A stretch of DNA of 64,000 nucleotides from Candidatus Dormiibacterota bacterium. Its GTDB lineage: Bacteria; Chloroflexota; Dormibacteria; Aeolococcales; Aeolococcaceae. The notes beneath the pieces were generated by a model. That model was not told where the DNA came from. It saw nothing but the letters and a program-made list of their open reading frames with translations, and searched no databases. Position numbers and translations under genes: made by a program. The stretch is from NCBI GenBank assembly GCA_003162415.1, contig PMOL01000007.1, positions 1 to 64,000 on the forward strand, in the 5' to 3' direction. Shown here in pieces: positions 33,124 through 42,066 of the stretch; the first letter of the stretch is position 1, and each line of letters begins with the position of its first letter.

Positions 33124-33148
33124 GAGACATTTGCGGATACTGGGGTGC
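33124..33148 (+). repeat. Array repeat copy 38, last seen
   Basis: GA subtype: GAGACATTTGC GGATACTGGGGTGC. No further copies to 64 kb. Confidence 0.8.
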
Positions 33149-33200
33149 GCGTCGTGACTCTCCCGCGAGGTCGCCTAGAGTCGTGTCAGGGAACCAACCT

Positions 33201-33320
33201 ATGGGCACATCAGCACAACCAAGTCGGTCCAAACTCCTACTCTGGCTGGTGGGCTTTGTCGTCGTGGTCGACCTCTGCGTCAAATTGGACCTCGCCGGTA
33301 GGCAGACTCATCACGCGACT
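33201..33320 (+). pseudogene. 5' fragment of an MGKSD/MGISD-family gene
   Basis: MGTSAQPSRSKLLLWLVGFV then VVVD matches the start and anchor of the 24329 and 3640 proteins, including about 25 bp upstream (CTAGAGTCG...CAGGGAA). The homology stops after about 35 codons. The frame stays open into the next gene, so a fused product is possible. Confidence 0.65.
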
Positions 33321-33368
33321 GGGAAGAAGGGTGCCAGTCGTCAGTGGTGCGGGGTAGGATTCACGCCG

Positions 33369-33980
33369 ATGGATCTTCAAGATGCCGTAGCGGTTTACAA
33401 CGAGTTCGTTCCCATTCTCGAGGCGATGGAAGAGCCCACCCAACACGCAGATCCGGCGCAGGCCGTCGTTGCAATGGAGGCTGTACTAGACGCACTCGGT
33501 GAGGAGCTGCCGAGCGATCGAGCGCTCGATGACGCTGTACAATCGGCCGCCAGCGGGGATGTTCCTCTCGGAATTGTCGAGGACGAGCAAGCCTTCGAGG
33601 CATTTCTTGACCAAGAGGAGCGTCTCTTTGTTCAAGCGCAGCTCAACGACCGCGCATCAAGGTATCTGCGTCGGCTCGTCCAGGACGAACGTGTGAGTGT
33701 CGCGCGTGATCGTCAAAGCCCGATCCGAACTCTCCCCCGCCGACGGGATCTAAACAGGTTGCGCGCATTTGCTCAACGGAACTTTCGCCCGGCGTTGCGT
33801 CGGGTCGCCTTAGTTGGCGGCGGCTGCATCTTAATCGCGGTGGACGTCACGCTCGACCCTGAGCCTGTCAGTAAGACACTCTCCACTGTATTTGGAGGTG
33901 TCCTCGTTGATCGCGGGTTTCCAGAACTACGCCGCAAGGATCGGATCCTGGATGACGATGCCGATACGCGCGTCCTCTGA
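33369..33980 (+). CDS. Acidic hypothetical protein
   Basis: 203 residues from the ATG at 33369. Helical acidic first half (DAVAVYNEFVPILEAMEEPT, DEQAFEAFLDQEERLFVQAQ), then a basic helix and a hydrophobic strand-rich end. No domain recognised. The frame is open back to 33048 through the anchor-family fragment. It has no repeat after it and borders the CBASS operon, which is convergent. Confidence 0.55.
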   Translation: MDLQDAVAVYNEFVPILEAMEEPTQHADPAQAVVAMEAVLDALGEELPSDRALDDAVQSAASGDVPLGIVEDEQAFEAFLDQEERLFVQAQLNDRASRYLRRLVQDERVSVARDRQSPIRTLPRRRDLNRLRAFAQRNFRPALRRVALVGGGCILIAVDVTLDPEPVSKTLSTVFGGVLVDRGFPELRRKDRILDDDADTRVL

Positions 33981-34082
33981 TACTGAGTGGGTGTCGTTTC
34001 GCGTCCCACCGACCGCTCGCCGCCAAAGGCGTCACATTGCGCGGCCGTGCGTGAGATCTGGCTGAGGGGTATCGTTTGCCTC

Positions 34083-34577
34083 TCATTCGCTCCCCGGAGT
34101 GCTCGGATTCGGCGGAAGGTCACCCGTTCTCATGATCGGGCAGGCAACTGGACGCGCATTCTGAAAGCGGAAGGCATGGACTTGATAGCCTCCTACCTCC
34201 TTCCGAATGAGGAGCATCGGGGGGACGCTCGCATTCAAGAGGCGTAGTCGAACCATTGTCACGGCATCCTTGAGGCTCGGACCAGCATCAGCGGGATGGG
34301 TGTGCCACTCTCCCAGATATCCAAGACGAGAGTCCAGGCCCCGAGCACATCGGACGATGTGATGGGTAACGCCCCGAGGCAGTATGTAGTGATGGCGGGC
34401 CGGTGACCTGGCCGGAACCTCAACCGCGTGGGTTATCCACGAAGTTCCCCGATTCAATGGCCCAAGTAACACCCCTCCGGTCTCGTAGGGATCGGCTGCT
34501 TCCGCTGCGACGAGCATGATGGTCTCAGCTGACTCGGAAAGCGCGACGTTGTCATCCCGGCGGTGCAACGAGCCCAA
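34083..34577 (-). CDS. cap3: CBASS Cap3, JAB-type deconjugase
   Basis: 164 residues from a TTG that overlaps the cap2 end by 26 nt (34568 is an alternative TTG). JAB/MPN metalloprotease: Glu in ETGGVLLG, then GEWHTHPADAGPS with a following Asp (LKD), giving the HxH...S...D zinc site. In type II CBASS, Cap3 cleaves the CD-NTase from its targets. Last gene of the operon. Confidence 0.85.
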   Translation of the reverse strand: MGSLHRRDDNVALSESAETIMLVAAEAADPYETGGVLLGPLNRGTSWITHAVEVPARSPARHHYILPRGVTHHIVRCARGLDSRLGYLGEWHTHPADAGPSLKDAVTMVRLRLLNASVPPMLLIRKEVGGYQVHAFRFQNARPVACPIMRTGDLPPNPSTPGSE

Positions 34578-36081
34578 CTCTATCGAAAGGTGGTTCGCCT
34601 CGAAGTGGCCGCAAGACTTCGAGTGTCTCTTCTTCAAACTCGTGGCGCGCAAGCATTGCGTCAACGGCGATATTGACAGACAGACTCGCGGCTGTTTGCA
34701 CAGAGACAGGTGGAGCATTGTTGACGGCTGCTGAGCACCCCATCTCTAGTGACTCGTCGGGATCCGCGGCCCTTGCTGGGATCTCCCAATACGCCGGTGG
34801 TGAGCGGTTGAATATTGGCGTGTCGGACGGTAGCTGCCGGCAAATGCGAGTTATCGCACCTCCGCGGTAGAGAGCGGCTGAAACCAGACACACGCCCGCT
34901 TGCTGAGCGGCACGGCTCAATACCTCGAGTAGAGGTGCATTCCCCGTCGTGTCAAGCACGAGATCCGCGCCTCCCACGAGGTCCAGGATGGCAACGTAAT
35001 CGAATGTGGCAAAGCTGCAGCTTACCTGAGTCCACGGGGCATGTTGTCCGATCCGAGCGGATACGGCTTCGCTCTTGAGTTCCCCTACGTGATCGGCCCC
35101 CAAAACATGTCTCACGACGTTGCCTGGTCGCAGTCGGTCGCTATCCACGAGGCTTACATGCCCTAACCCGCTCTCAGCAAGCAAGAGGGCGGCATGAGAT
35201 CCGATCGCTCCTAATCCAAAGCACACGACCTTCTTTGGTGACAGTTCCTGTGCATCGGGTCCCGCGCGCAGTCGGAGCGTCTGAAGATCATTCGGAGCAG
35301 GGTTGAGCGACTCAACCCGTAACTGCCCACCCGCGTCTCGGTTGAGGCCGATGACGAGGGCGTCGACTTGCCCATGCCTGCCTGCCAGGATCATCGCGAG
35401 CCCTGCGCCGTCCGAAGTGCTTCGCCTTACGCGCCGAATGCATGCATCTAAGTCACGTCGTTGGGCCGTTGTCAGAAACGCTCGGATCTGCTCCAGGTTT
35501 CTTGGTGGACTGCCAAACTCTGAACGGGAGAACCACCTGCCTCTGACCGAGTTCTTGGGGCCGTGCCCCGGGCCAACCTCGAGCACCGCGGACTTGGCAT
35601 GTACACCGTGGATCCGTCCACTCGCTCCGTCTCGCAGATCCCCGGCCAGCAGCTTCGTCGGGTCAAAGACAGCAAGAGTCGTGGAGACCTCTTCGAACCC
35701 GAGATAAGCATCGAGGGCACGATCGCGGGATCGGAATCCCTCCTGCGCTGACGTGCACCATTGCGCGATTCGGCTAACGATTCCACCGAACGTCAACCAC
35801 TCTCTACTGTTGTCGTCCTCGGGCCAAAGGCAGACCAAACCTGCGTCATTGACGTGCTCGGCCCCAAGGCCCTGGACGTACACATGCGGGTGCCGGAACG
35901 GCCATCCGTCGCGAAAGTGGATTCGCATGACTAGTGCCTGCGTTAGAGCCGTGAATGGCTCAGCGACGGGGCCTTCCCATATGCGGTGATCACTGCCGGC
36001 AACGGGTTCGAAGCCGGCGCGGATCAGCTCACCGGTGAGCCTCTCAAACGATGCGACGTCAAGCGTACTGAGCGCTGCCAA
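34552..36081 (-). CDS. cap2: CBASS Cap2, E2-E1 fusion
   Basis: 509 residues. The N-terminal E2-like domain has the catalytic Cys at about 84 in DAGLVCLWPEDD. The C-terminal ThiF/E1 domain has the ATP motif KVVCFGLGAIGSHAALLLAE at about 290-310, VDSDRLRPGN, and a likely E1 Cys in EMGCSAAVNN. Cap2 conjugates the C terminus of the CD-NTase to proteins and so primes it. Overlaps the CD-NTase gene by 23 nt. Confidence 0.9.
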   Translation of the reverse strand: MAALSTLDVASFERLTGELIRAGFEPVAGSDHRIWEGPVAEPFTALTQALVMRIHFRDGWPFRHPHVYVQGLGAEHVNDAGLVCLWPEDDNSREWLTFGGIVSRIAQWCTSAQEGFRSRDRALDAYLGFEEVSTTLAVFDPTKLLAGDLRDGASGRIHGVHAKSAVLEVGPGHGPKNSVRGRWFSRSEFGSPPRNLEQIRAFLTTAQRRDLDACIRRVRRSTSDGAGLAMILAGRHGQVDALVIGLNRDAGGQLRVESLNPAPNDLQTLRLRAGPDAQELSPKKVVCFGLGAIGSHAALLLAESGLGHVSLVDSDRLRPGNVVRHVLGADHVGELKSEAVSARIGQHAPWTQVSCSFATFDYVAILDLVGGADLVLDTTGNAPLLEVLSRAAQQAGVCLVSAALYRGGAITRICRQLPSDTPIFNRSPPAYWEIPARAADPDESLEMGCSAAVNNAPPVSVQTAASLSVNIAVDAMLARHEFEEETLEVLRPLRGEPPFDRVGLVAPPG

Positions 36082-37063
36082 AGGCCCGGGCTTCGTTGGA
36101 ACCCCGACTCGGATTAGCGGCTATCGCGGGTACTGCTCTCCCGGTTTCATCGCAACCCTCGGGTATTGGGAACACCCGCCCGCGATCGTTGTCACCCAGG
36201 ATTTCACGCCAGAGCATGGCCGCCCTACACCGATCAGATTCGAGCGCCTCTTCGGCCTTCTCGGCGAGGCCGGAAAAGAGACTCGCAAGGGCGTTAACTG
36301 CTCGCTCATCGGGTTGCGTCTCGTACATGGTGCCGAGCGCAGGGTCGAGAAGCGGCTCGGTATTTGCGCGACCGAGGCGACTGCCTACTCGCCTCAACGT
36401 ATGTGCGAAAAGCTCTGCAAAGCTATCGACCCTCATCCGTTTGTCAATAACGTCGTACGTCGCCAGCTCGATGTACAGACCTCCCGGTCGGGCGTCTCCG
36501 CGATGGTGCCGTCCTGTCTGACGCATCAACTTCACGAGTGGTACGTAGGCACCTTGGCCGCCAATCAGCAGGCTATCATTGGCTGCGGTCGTCAGCCGTC
36601 CCAGCTCCTCGGGATCAGTCGTAATCCACCGACCCTCACCACCCCAAATACTGCGCTCATGAGCAGGGATGGCCCAATGAGGGTCGGCATTGGCTGCTGG
36701 TACGGCATCGACGCTGAACTCACCTCCAAAGTCAATCTTCACTGAACGCGCTCGCTCCTCGGCGCGCTCGTGATAGTGGTCGGTGAGAACGCTTGCGAAG
36801 TCATCGAACACATCGGAGGGGGCCACTGAGGTGTCCAATGCTGTGAGCTTGCAGAACACATCCACATCTCGCCCCGGCGAGATGGAGGTCTGTCTCGCAT
36901 AGGAACCGATGAGAACTGTGTCGATCCCGAGTGCGCGTAACGTGGGCGACGTTTCCAACAGAGTGCGCACGTCTTCGTGTGCCGCTATCGCTCGACCGCG
37001 TCGGGCCGCATTTATTTCGATCCTCGACAGAGCTCCATCGAACTGACTTGGCAGAGTTTCCAT
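36059..37063 (-). CDS. CBASS CD-NTase (cyclic oligonucleotide synthase)
   Basis: 334 residues. Nucleotidyltransferase core LIGSYARQTSISPGRDVDVF gives the GS motif (53-54) and the two catalytic Asp (66, 68); the third Asp lies in EFSVDAVPA (about 119). The helical C-terminal half follows and the chain ends SAQYA, a small terminal residue suited to Cap2 conjugation. It makes the cyclic nucleotide that activates the SAVED effector. Start abuts the TIR-SAVED stop. Confidence 0.9.
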   Translation of the reverse strand: METLPSQFDGALSRIEINAARRGRAIAAHEDVRTLLETSPTLRALGIDTVLIGSYARQTSISPGRDVDVFCKLTALDTSVAPSDVFDDFASVLTDHYHERAEERARSVKIDFGGEFSVDAVPAANADPHWAIPAHERSIWGGEGRWITTDPEELGRLTTAANDSLLIGGQGAYVPLVKLMRQTGRHHRGDARPGGLYIELATYDVIDKRMRVDSFAELFAHTLRRVGSRLGRANTEPLLDPALGTMYETQPDERAVNALASLFSGLAEKAEEALESDRCRAAMLWREILGDNDRGRVFPIPEGCDETGRAVPAIAANPSRGSNEARAFGSAQYA

Positions 37064-38386
37064 TTAGATCTCCTCCTGAGTCCCGTCGTATATCGCAATT
37101 ATCGGGCTGCCACCTCGGCCACAGGCGACCGTCACCATCGGGACATAGACAGGAGGATCAACCCCGTCCTCCCACTCGTACAGCTCAACCGTGAGGGTAT
37201 TGAGCATTTGTCCAAGCAACACCGCGGCAGGGAACGGGGCACGTAGAAACAGAGCGATTCGATTTACCTGAAACTCCGCAGCAGCGGCGTGGATTCGGTC
37301 GGCTGCCGCAACGACGATCCCACTGCCAGTGCTTGCGGCGAATCTCCGTCGAGGACTCAATGTGAGAACCAGCGAGCCCGCATGTAGGAGACGTCGAGCC
37401 TCGAGGAATGCCCGGAAGGTTGGCGTCGGCGGAAGAGTGTGGACCAGGTCGAGAAACACCGCCAATGATTCCCCGGTCCCGTCTAGTGGTTCCACGACTT
37501 CATCCAGCGGCTCACCGATGGCCGCTGAGTTTGCTGTCCATTCACCTCCGGCGGCGTCAAGGATCGTCAGGCGATGGCCGGCAGTCACTGGCAAGGCCGC
37601 TCCGAATGCGTAGGCCACACTGAGGTGAGCCGGTCCAGTCAGAGAAACCGAGGTTGCACCTGAGGCGGCGACAAGCTCGGGAAGCGCGGCGAACGCTGGT
37701 TGCAGATGCCTCCAGGAGTCCAGCGCTGGGGCTCGCTTGCCCACTGCGGGGGGTTGAGTTCGAATAGCGAGACCGTACTGAGCACCCTGCGCGTGAGGGT
37801 AGGCCCGCGTCTGGAGACTCACGACCAGGACCTGCGACGCCGTGCGCCGGTACAGCTCCATTCGCTGAAGTGCTAAGTCATGGGCGAGGGATGAGAGACC
37901 CTGTGCCGAGTCGATCGCGTAATGACGCAGCCCATGCAGCTTCCCCGGCTCGAGCGCCAGCAGGCGATCGGCGGCTGCGTAATCCAACTTCCCGCTGGGT
38001 ATCAAGCGCGGAAGTGCATCGGCGACGGCCATCGCAAAGTCGGGTAGAGCCTCGAGCCCGAGAATATGGGGGAGCTCCACCTGGCGAATCGTCCGCGACT
38101 TGCCGATATCCGGGGTAACCACGAGTACGGCCCCAGACAGCCCCGCCTCCAACGCCTCCTGGATCCGTCGCTCGATATCCCCGGGAGGCAGGTCTCGCTC
38201 GTCATGCCAGATCGGCAAACCAAAAGCACGAAGCACGTGTGCAAGTTCTCTGACGATCTCCTGCCCGTCTGATGTTCGGTAGCTCACAAAAATGGGTCCG
38301 AGGACATCGAGCCCCGACCGACGAGCCGCGGGATCATCCAAAGGGTCAATCAACGAGATGCCTCGCCAAGCCGGGTCGCGTGACAT
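37064..38386 (-). CDS. CBASS effector, TIR-SAVED
   Basis: 440 residues. TIR domain at about 30-125: PIFVSYRTSDGQEIVREL, LPIWHDERDLPPGD, and RQVELPHIL with the putative catalytic Glu at 104. The SAVED sensor domain occupies about 200-440 (SVSLTGPAHLSVAYAFGAAL, IALFLRAPFPAAVLLGQ, ending VELYEWEDG...YVPMV). In studied relatives, ligand binding assembles TIR filaments that degrade NAD+ and abort infection. First gene of the operon. Confidence 0.92.
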   Translation of the reverse strand: MSRDPAWRGISLIDPLDDPAARRSGLDVLGPIFVSYRTSDGQEIVRELAHVLRAFGLPIWHDERDLPPGDIERRIQEALEAGLSGAVLVVTPDIGKSRTIRQVELPHILGLEALPDFAMAVADALPRLIPSGKLDYAAADRLLALEPGKLHGLRHYAIDSAQGLSSLAHDLALQRMELYRRTASQVLVVSLQTRAYPHAQGAQYGLAIRTQPPAVGKRAPALDSWRHLQPAFAALPELVAASGATSVSLTGPAHLSVAYAFGAALPVTAGHRLTILDAAGGEWTANSAAIGEPLDEVVEPLDGTGESLAVFLDLVHTLPPTPTFRAFLEARRLLHAGSLVLTLSPRRRFAASTGSGIVVAAADRIHAAAAEFQVNRIALFLRAPFPAAVLLGQMLNTLTVELYEWEDGVDPPVYVPMVTVACGRGGSPIIAIYDGTQEEI

Positions 38387-38710
38387 CCGAAGAGGAGGAG
38401 CTCACCGCGCGGGCAAACAAATGTACCCTTCTCTGCCGGCGAAAATCAAGGACCCTGCACCCACCAAATGCAAGTGCGACCCTACCGACATAGGCGTGGG
38501 CGTCGTTGATGTTGAACGTCATGGGCAGCAGCCTGCATTCTTCTGGCGACAGAAGGCTGTCGTCGACCAGCCGCAGAGGTCCTTCGCGGCGGGCTCCGTG
38601 TGACCCGGCTGGGGCTCGCACCGAGGTCCCCCCTCACGAACCAGCTTCCCGAAGCACCAGCGAGTGCTGGTCGCCGGGCCTAGCTCCCGCCACCCGGGAG
38701 CGTATGCCCG
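38387..38710. other. Intergenic region upstream of CBASS
   Basis: 324 bp. Contains the possible CBASS promoter (listed separately). Other short open frames on both strands overlap each other and look non-coding. Confidence 0.4.
38420..38449 (-). promoter_or_regulatory. Possible CBASS operon promoter
   Basis: Minus strand TTGATT (38444-38449), 18 bp, TACATT (38420-38425), about 33 nt before the TIR-SAVED ATG. Confidence 0.35.
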
Positions 38711-39223
38711 CTATCTGCGCCTTGGACGATAGGCCTCGCCGTCAGCGCGAGCCTCGTATCGGGATGGTGGGTCAGAGGTAGCTGGCACCGACCAGGACTT
38801 GCAGAAGAGGCCCTGGGCGGCCGCGGCCATCCGGAACGGCGTCATGCCGCCTCCCTTGTGCGCAGTCCAGCGATCAATATCGCCGCGCGCGGCGGGGTCC
38901 TGCATCAGCCAGTCGACGACCTCTCGGTGGGTGACCCACGGGTGGGTGTTTCTGTCGTAGATAGCGTCAATCGCGCGCTCGCAGAGTTCAAAGCCCTCCT
39001 CGGCGGAAAACGCGGTCTCACCACGCCCGCCGCCTTCGCCACCGCGCCGTGCTTTGTTCGCGCGCTCGATCGCATCCCGCTCCTCGGGATCGCCTTCGAT
39101 GAGGCGACGGTTCCTGTCAGCCTTAAGCCTCTCGGCGAAGGATCCATCAAGAACCGGCTCGGTAACACGAACGCGCGCCATGATCTCGGCAAGGGCGTCG
39201 CGGTCGGATCTGGGTCGTGTCAA
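38711..39223 (-). CDS. Hypothetical protein
   Basis: 170 residues, highly charged. First half helical and basic/acidic (FAERLKADRNRRLIEGDPEE, GGEGGGRGE linker), second half with DRNTHPWVTHREVVDWLMQD and DRWTAHKGGGMTPFRMAAAA. No domain recognised. It lies upstream of CBASS on the same strand but 324 bp away, so it is probably not part of that operon. Confidence 0.55.
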   Translation of the reverse strand: MTRPRSDRDALAEIMARVRVTEPVLDGSFAERLKADRNRRLIEGDPEERDAIERANKARRGGEGGGRGETAFSAEEGFELCERAIDAIYDRNTHPWVTHREVVDWLMQDPAARGDIDRWTAHKGGGMTPFRMAAAAQGLFCKSWSVPATSDPPSRYEARADGEAYRPRRR

Positions 39224-39593
39224 TCGAGTGCTCCTTCGGTGACATCCTTGCTTAGGGCCCGAGGCAAGGATCGGGCGCGCTGCTCGATAGGCGGCTTTTC
39301 AAGCGTCGGACTGGGTGCCTGGCGGTTGGGCTGCCCGGCTCGGCGTATATGGCGGCTGGACGCCACAGCGTGACCGCTTTTTCGAGAGCGAGGATGGCCA
39401 TATCGTCATGTATCACCGCGTGCGGTCGAGTGTTCAAAAGTGAAGCCCGCTAAGGGGTATCCATGACGTCCGGTGACGTCCGCTGGCGGCTGATGTTGAC
39501 ACGTTGGGCGGCAAAATGGCGGCAGTCAGGAGGGCTTTACCGGGAATAACACCGCTCTTGGCCACCCTCGGAGGCGGGTATCATGGTCCCTCT
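39224..39593. other. Intergenic stretch with a hairpin
   Basis: 370 bp. GCCCGA (39257-39262) and TCGGGC (39271-39276) could form a small hairpin without a T run. Nothing else recognised. Confidence 0.35.
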
Positions 39594-39731
39594 GTGGAAG
39601 AGACCGAGTCGGCATCATCGGCCTCATCACCGAGACTCTGCATCTCGGAACCTGAACTGGCAGCGATCAAGGCCGAGAGGGTTCGGGCTGAGGTGTTAGC
39701 TCGACGCCGCCTCGCAGCAACGCGAGCATGA
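39594..39731 (+). CDS. Small ORF coupled to the 39.7-kb gene
   Basis: 45 residues from GTG: an acidic Ser-rich start then the helix LAAIKAERVRAEVLARRRLA. Its TGA overlaps the next ATG (ATGA), which suggests coupling. GGAGG lies 19 nt before the GTG. Short and unrecognised. Confidence 0.4.
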   Translation: MEETESASSASSPRLCISEPELAAIKAERVRAEVLARRRLAATRA

Positions 39732-40645
39732 CCAGCGCTGCGTCGGCTGCCGGGAACGCTCGCTACACATCTGATCGTGCACGACGTCTCGCCCTGATCC
39801 GATACATGCTTATGAAGAGCGAAGAGCAATCTCACCTCTCCTATCCCTTCCACGCACCCGCCCTTCTATTGATGCACGACGCGGCCGAGCTCTTCCTCGT
39901 CTTGGCTGCGGAGGCAACAGGCGCGGCAGTCAAGCCCAACACGGACTTCATGGGGTATTGGTCCCCAATCGACGATGCGCTTGCCCCGGACCACCTCGGC
40001 CACAAAGCCGAGATGATGGCGGTCAACAAGGCACGCGCTGGCCTCAAACACTCCGGCGTGATCCCCGCGCCAACGGAGATCCACCGGTTCATCTTCATGG
40101 TGCGGAGCTTCCTCGAGGGCGGGACGATCGCCGTGTTCGGCATCAATCTCGATCAGGCCAGCCTGGCCGCGCTCATTCCCTCAACCTCAGTCAGGCCTGC
40201 ATTGCAGGAGGCGGAGGCGGCCGTTGCCGCCGGCGATATCTTGCGCGCGCTTCAGAAGGCCCGCATCGGATTCGAGCTGACCCTTCGGGAGGACGATGAG
40301 CAGGCCCGTCAACGCGCCGGTGGCCGTTCGCTGGGGGCCTCTGCCTCGCGGGTGGGGTCGGCTTTCTCCCTGGGTCTGAAGAAGCCCCTTGATCAATTCG
40401 GCCGGGCGTGGGATCAACTCGTCGACGCCGTGAAACGGACGGAGGAAGCTGTGCGGCTGATGGCCAAGGGGGTCGACTATGCCGAGTACATACGGTTTGC
40501 TGACCTTACCCCTCATGCCTTTTGGACCATGGGCAGTAGCGAGCCCACCCTAGTCGGTGACGGGTCACAACCCAGTCCCACTATTGCCGACGCTCAGTGG
40601 GTCGTCGACTTCGCCGTCCGGGCGGCCTTGACTATCCTCGGCTAA
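39728..40645 (+). CDS. Helical hypothetical protein
   Basis: 305 residues, mostly alpha-helical, soluble. Segments such as RRLALIRYMLMKSEEQSHLS and APALLLMHDAAELFLVLAAE resemble HEPN-like helical bundles, but the RX4-6H motif is not clear. A Gly/Ser-rich break occurs near residue 200. I do not recognise the family. Coupled to the small ORF upstream. Confidence 0.6.
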   Translation: MTSAASAAGNARYTSDRARRLALIRYMLMKSEEQSHLSYPFHAPALLLMHDAAELFLVLAAEATGAAVKPNTDFMGYWSPIDDALAPDHLGHKAEMMAVNKARAGLKHSGVIPAPTEIHRFIFMVRSFLEGGTIAVFGINLDQASLAALIPSTSVRPALQEAEAAVAAGDILRALQKARIGFELTLREDDEQARQRAGGRSLGASASRVGSAFSLGLKKPLDQFGRAWDQLVDAVKRTEEAVRLMAKGVDYAEYIRFADLTPHAFWTMGSSEPTLVGDGSQPSPTIADAQWVVDFAVRAALTILG

Positions 40646-41035
40646 GCGTCCTCCGCGAGTTAGCATCAGCGCAGAACGGGGCACGTTCAAGCTCCCGGGG
40701 TCCAGTCGTGACCTCGATCCTGGTGCTGCTCTGCCGACGCCCTGTTTGACTGTTTACGCGCTCGAGGTCTCCACCCTAAAGAACGCTGAGTGCCATGTGC
40801 CCGTTGGGGAGAGCGGCGCCGACCACGATGTGCCGTCCTCAAGTGACATAACTTGACGCTCGTGTGTTCGACGCTTACCGAACGCACGGGTCGTGCGTCA
40901 CATTCGAGGTGTCAGCCTCTGGTGCTCGCGTCGTCGCCGCGAATCCCTCATCCCATTACCATCGCCACACCCGACTTCACCGCAGGCGTGGTCAAGGGTC
41001 TTCACCGCGGAACGAGGAGATCCCCGCAGAGTTCC
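40646..41035. other. Intergenic stretch, nothing recognised
   Basis: 390 bp before the thioesterase gene. Open frames exist on both strands without domains. TGACGCACGACCCG on the minus strand (about 40880-40900) weakly resembles the second repeat. Confidence 0.35.
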
Positions 41036-41815
41036 ATGAGCAAACAATCGGTGTGGAACCGCTCCGAATTGTCCCCCGAACCGGGGATCGGACGCGTCTA
41101 TCGGTCCACACTCAAGATCCGGCTCTCCGACGCCGCGCAAGACGGGCGCCTACGCCTCGATGCCATGGCTCGGTACATGCAGGACGTCGCGTCCGACGAC
41201 GTCGCTAACGCTGACGCGGATGACGACGCGTACACCTGGGTCGTAAGGCGCACGGTGATCGACGTGGTGAGCCCGTTCGGCGCCGACAGCGCGGTTGCAC
41301 TCTCGACCTGGGCCAGCGCCACCGGGCCCCGGTGGGCAGGCCGGCGCACCACCATCGCCGGCGATGCCGGAGGTCGAGTGGAGGCGGAGAGCCTTTGGGT
41401 CCTCATCGAGCGCCGAACCTCGCGACTCGCTCGGCTTCCTGCCGCGTTCGATGCGCTGTACGCCGCATCGACGCTCGGACGAACGATCTCCGCGAAGCTC
41501 GAACTGGATCCCGAGCCGGCGCCGAGCGCGATCCGCAGACCGTGGCCGCTGCGCGTCACCGATATCGACGTGCTGGGTCATGCCAACAACGCGGTGTACT
41601 GGGCGGCTGTGGAGACGGCGATCGCGGCAAGTCCCGAGCGCACCGACGCACTGCCAGACACGCGGATCCGCGGGGTCCTCGAGTACCGGAATCCCGTCGA
41701 CCGTACCGCTGACCTCGAACTCGCGATTGCGGAATCGCGGTCCGAGTTGTCCGTGTGGCTCGTCGACGGCGACCGGACCGCCGCGTGCGCCATGGTGCGC
41801 TTCGATCCGCGCTGA
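41036..41815 (+). CDS. Acyl-ACP thioesterase
   Basis: 259 residues with two hotdog halves: N-terminal YRSTLKIRLSDAAQDGRLRL / MARYMQDVASDD and C-terminal RVTDIDVLGHANNAVYWAAV, the latter with the Asn/His-type active-site region of FatA-like enzymes. It releases fatty acids from acyl carrier protein. Start ATG at 41036; the frame upstream is not homologous. Stand-alone gene next to the rearrangement point. Confidence 0.85.
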   Translation: MSKQSVWNRSELSPEPGIGRVYRSTLKIRLSDAAQDGRLRLDAMARYMQDVASDDVANADADDDAYTWVVRRTVIDVVSPFGADSAVALSTWASATGPRWAGRRTTIAGDAGGRVEAESLWVLIERRTSRLARLPAAFDALYAASTLGRTISAKLELDPEPAPSAIRRPWPLRVTDIDVLGHANNAVYWAAVETAIAASPERTDALPDTRIRGVLEYRNPVDRTADLELAIAESRSELSVWLVDGDRTAACAMVRFDPR

Positions 41816-41820
41816 GCCGA

Positions 41821-42003
41821 TCAGGCCCTCGCCGTTCCCCGCGCCTCGAATGCCATCGCGCGCTGCAGCGCCGCGGCGCGCAGCTCGCCTGGAAGGGGGA
41901 TGGATTCGATGACTCCCTTCAGCCATTCGACGTTCATCATGCCCGCCTCGGCAGCATTGTGTCGGGCGAGTGCAAGCATCTCGTCGGTCATGTCTGACCT
42001 CAT
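41821..42003 (-). pseudogene. Fragment of an ArsM/UbiE-like methyltransferase
   Basis: 60 codons. DMTDEMLALARHNAAEAGMM then NVEWLKGVIESIPLP is the SAM-binding strand and next helix of arsenite-methyltransferase-like enzymes. The part before it (including the glycine-rich SAM loop) and everything after are missing, and the frame ends in unrelated sequence. It lies 64 bp from the broken end of comM. Confidence 0.65.
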
Positions 42004-42066
42004 CGGAAGGCCACCGATCGGACCCCTCCGGCCGCCGCTAGTCGACCGAAGGCGCGCCTCGCGAGA

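Noticed and set aside
421..33148. Classical integron attC sites
   Set aside because: No consistent RYYYAAC / GTTRRRY pairs flank the genes, the conserved part is only about 25 bp, and no long stem can be drawn from it. Kept only as an analogy.
421..33148. Repeats as transcription terminators
   Set aside because: Only 3-bp inner arms can pair, there is no T run, and orientation is independent of the genes.
40687..40887. 66-codon minus-strand ORF
   Set aside because: Arg/Gln-rich random-looking translation without start context or domain.
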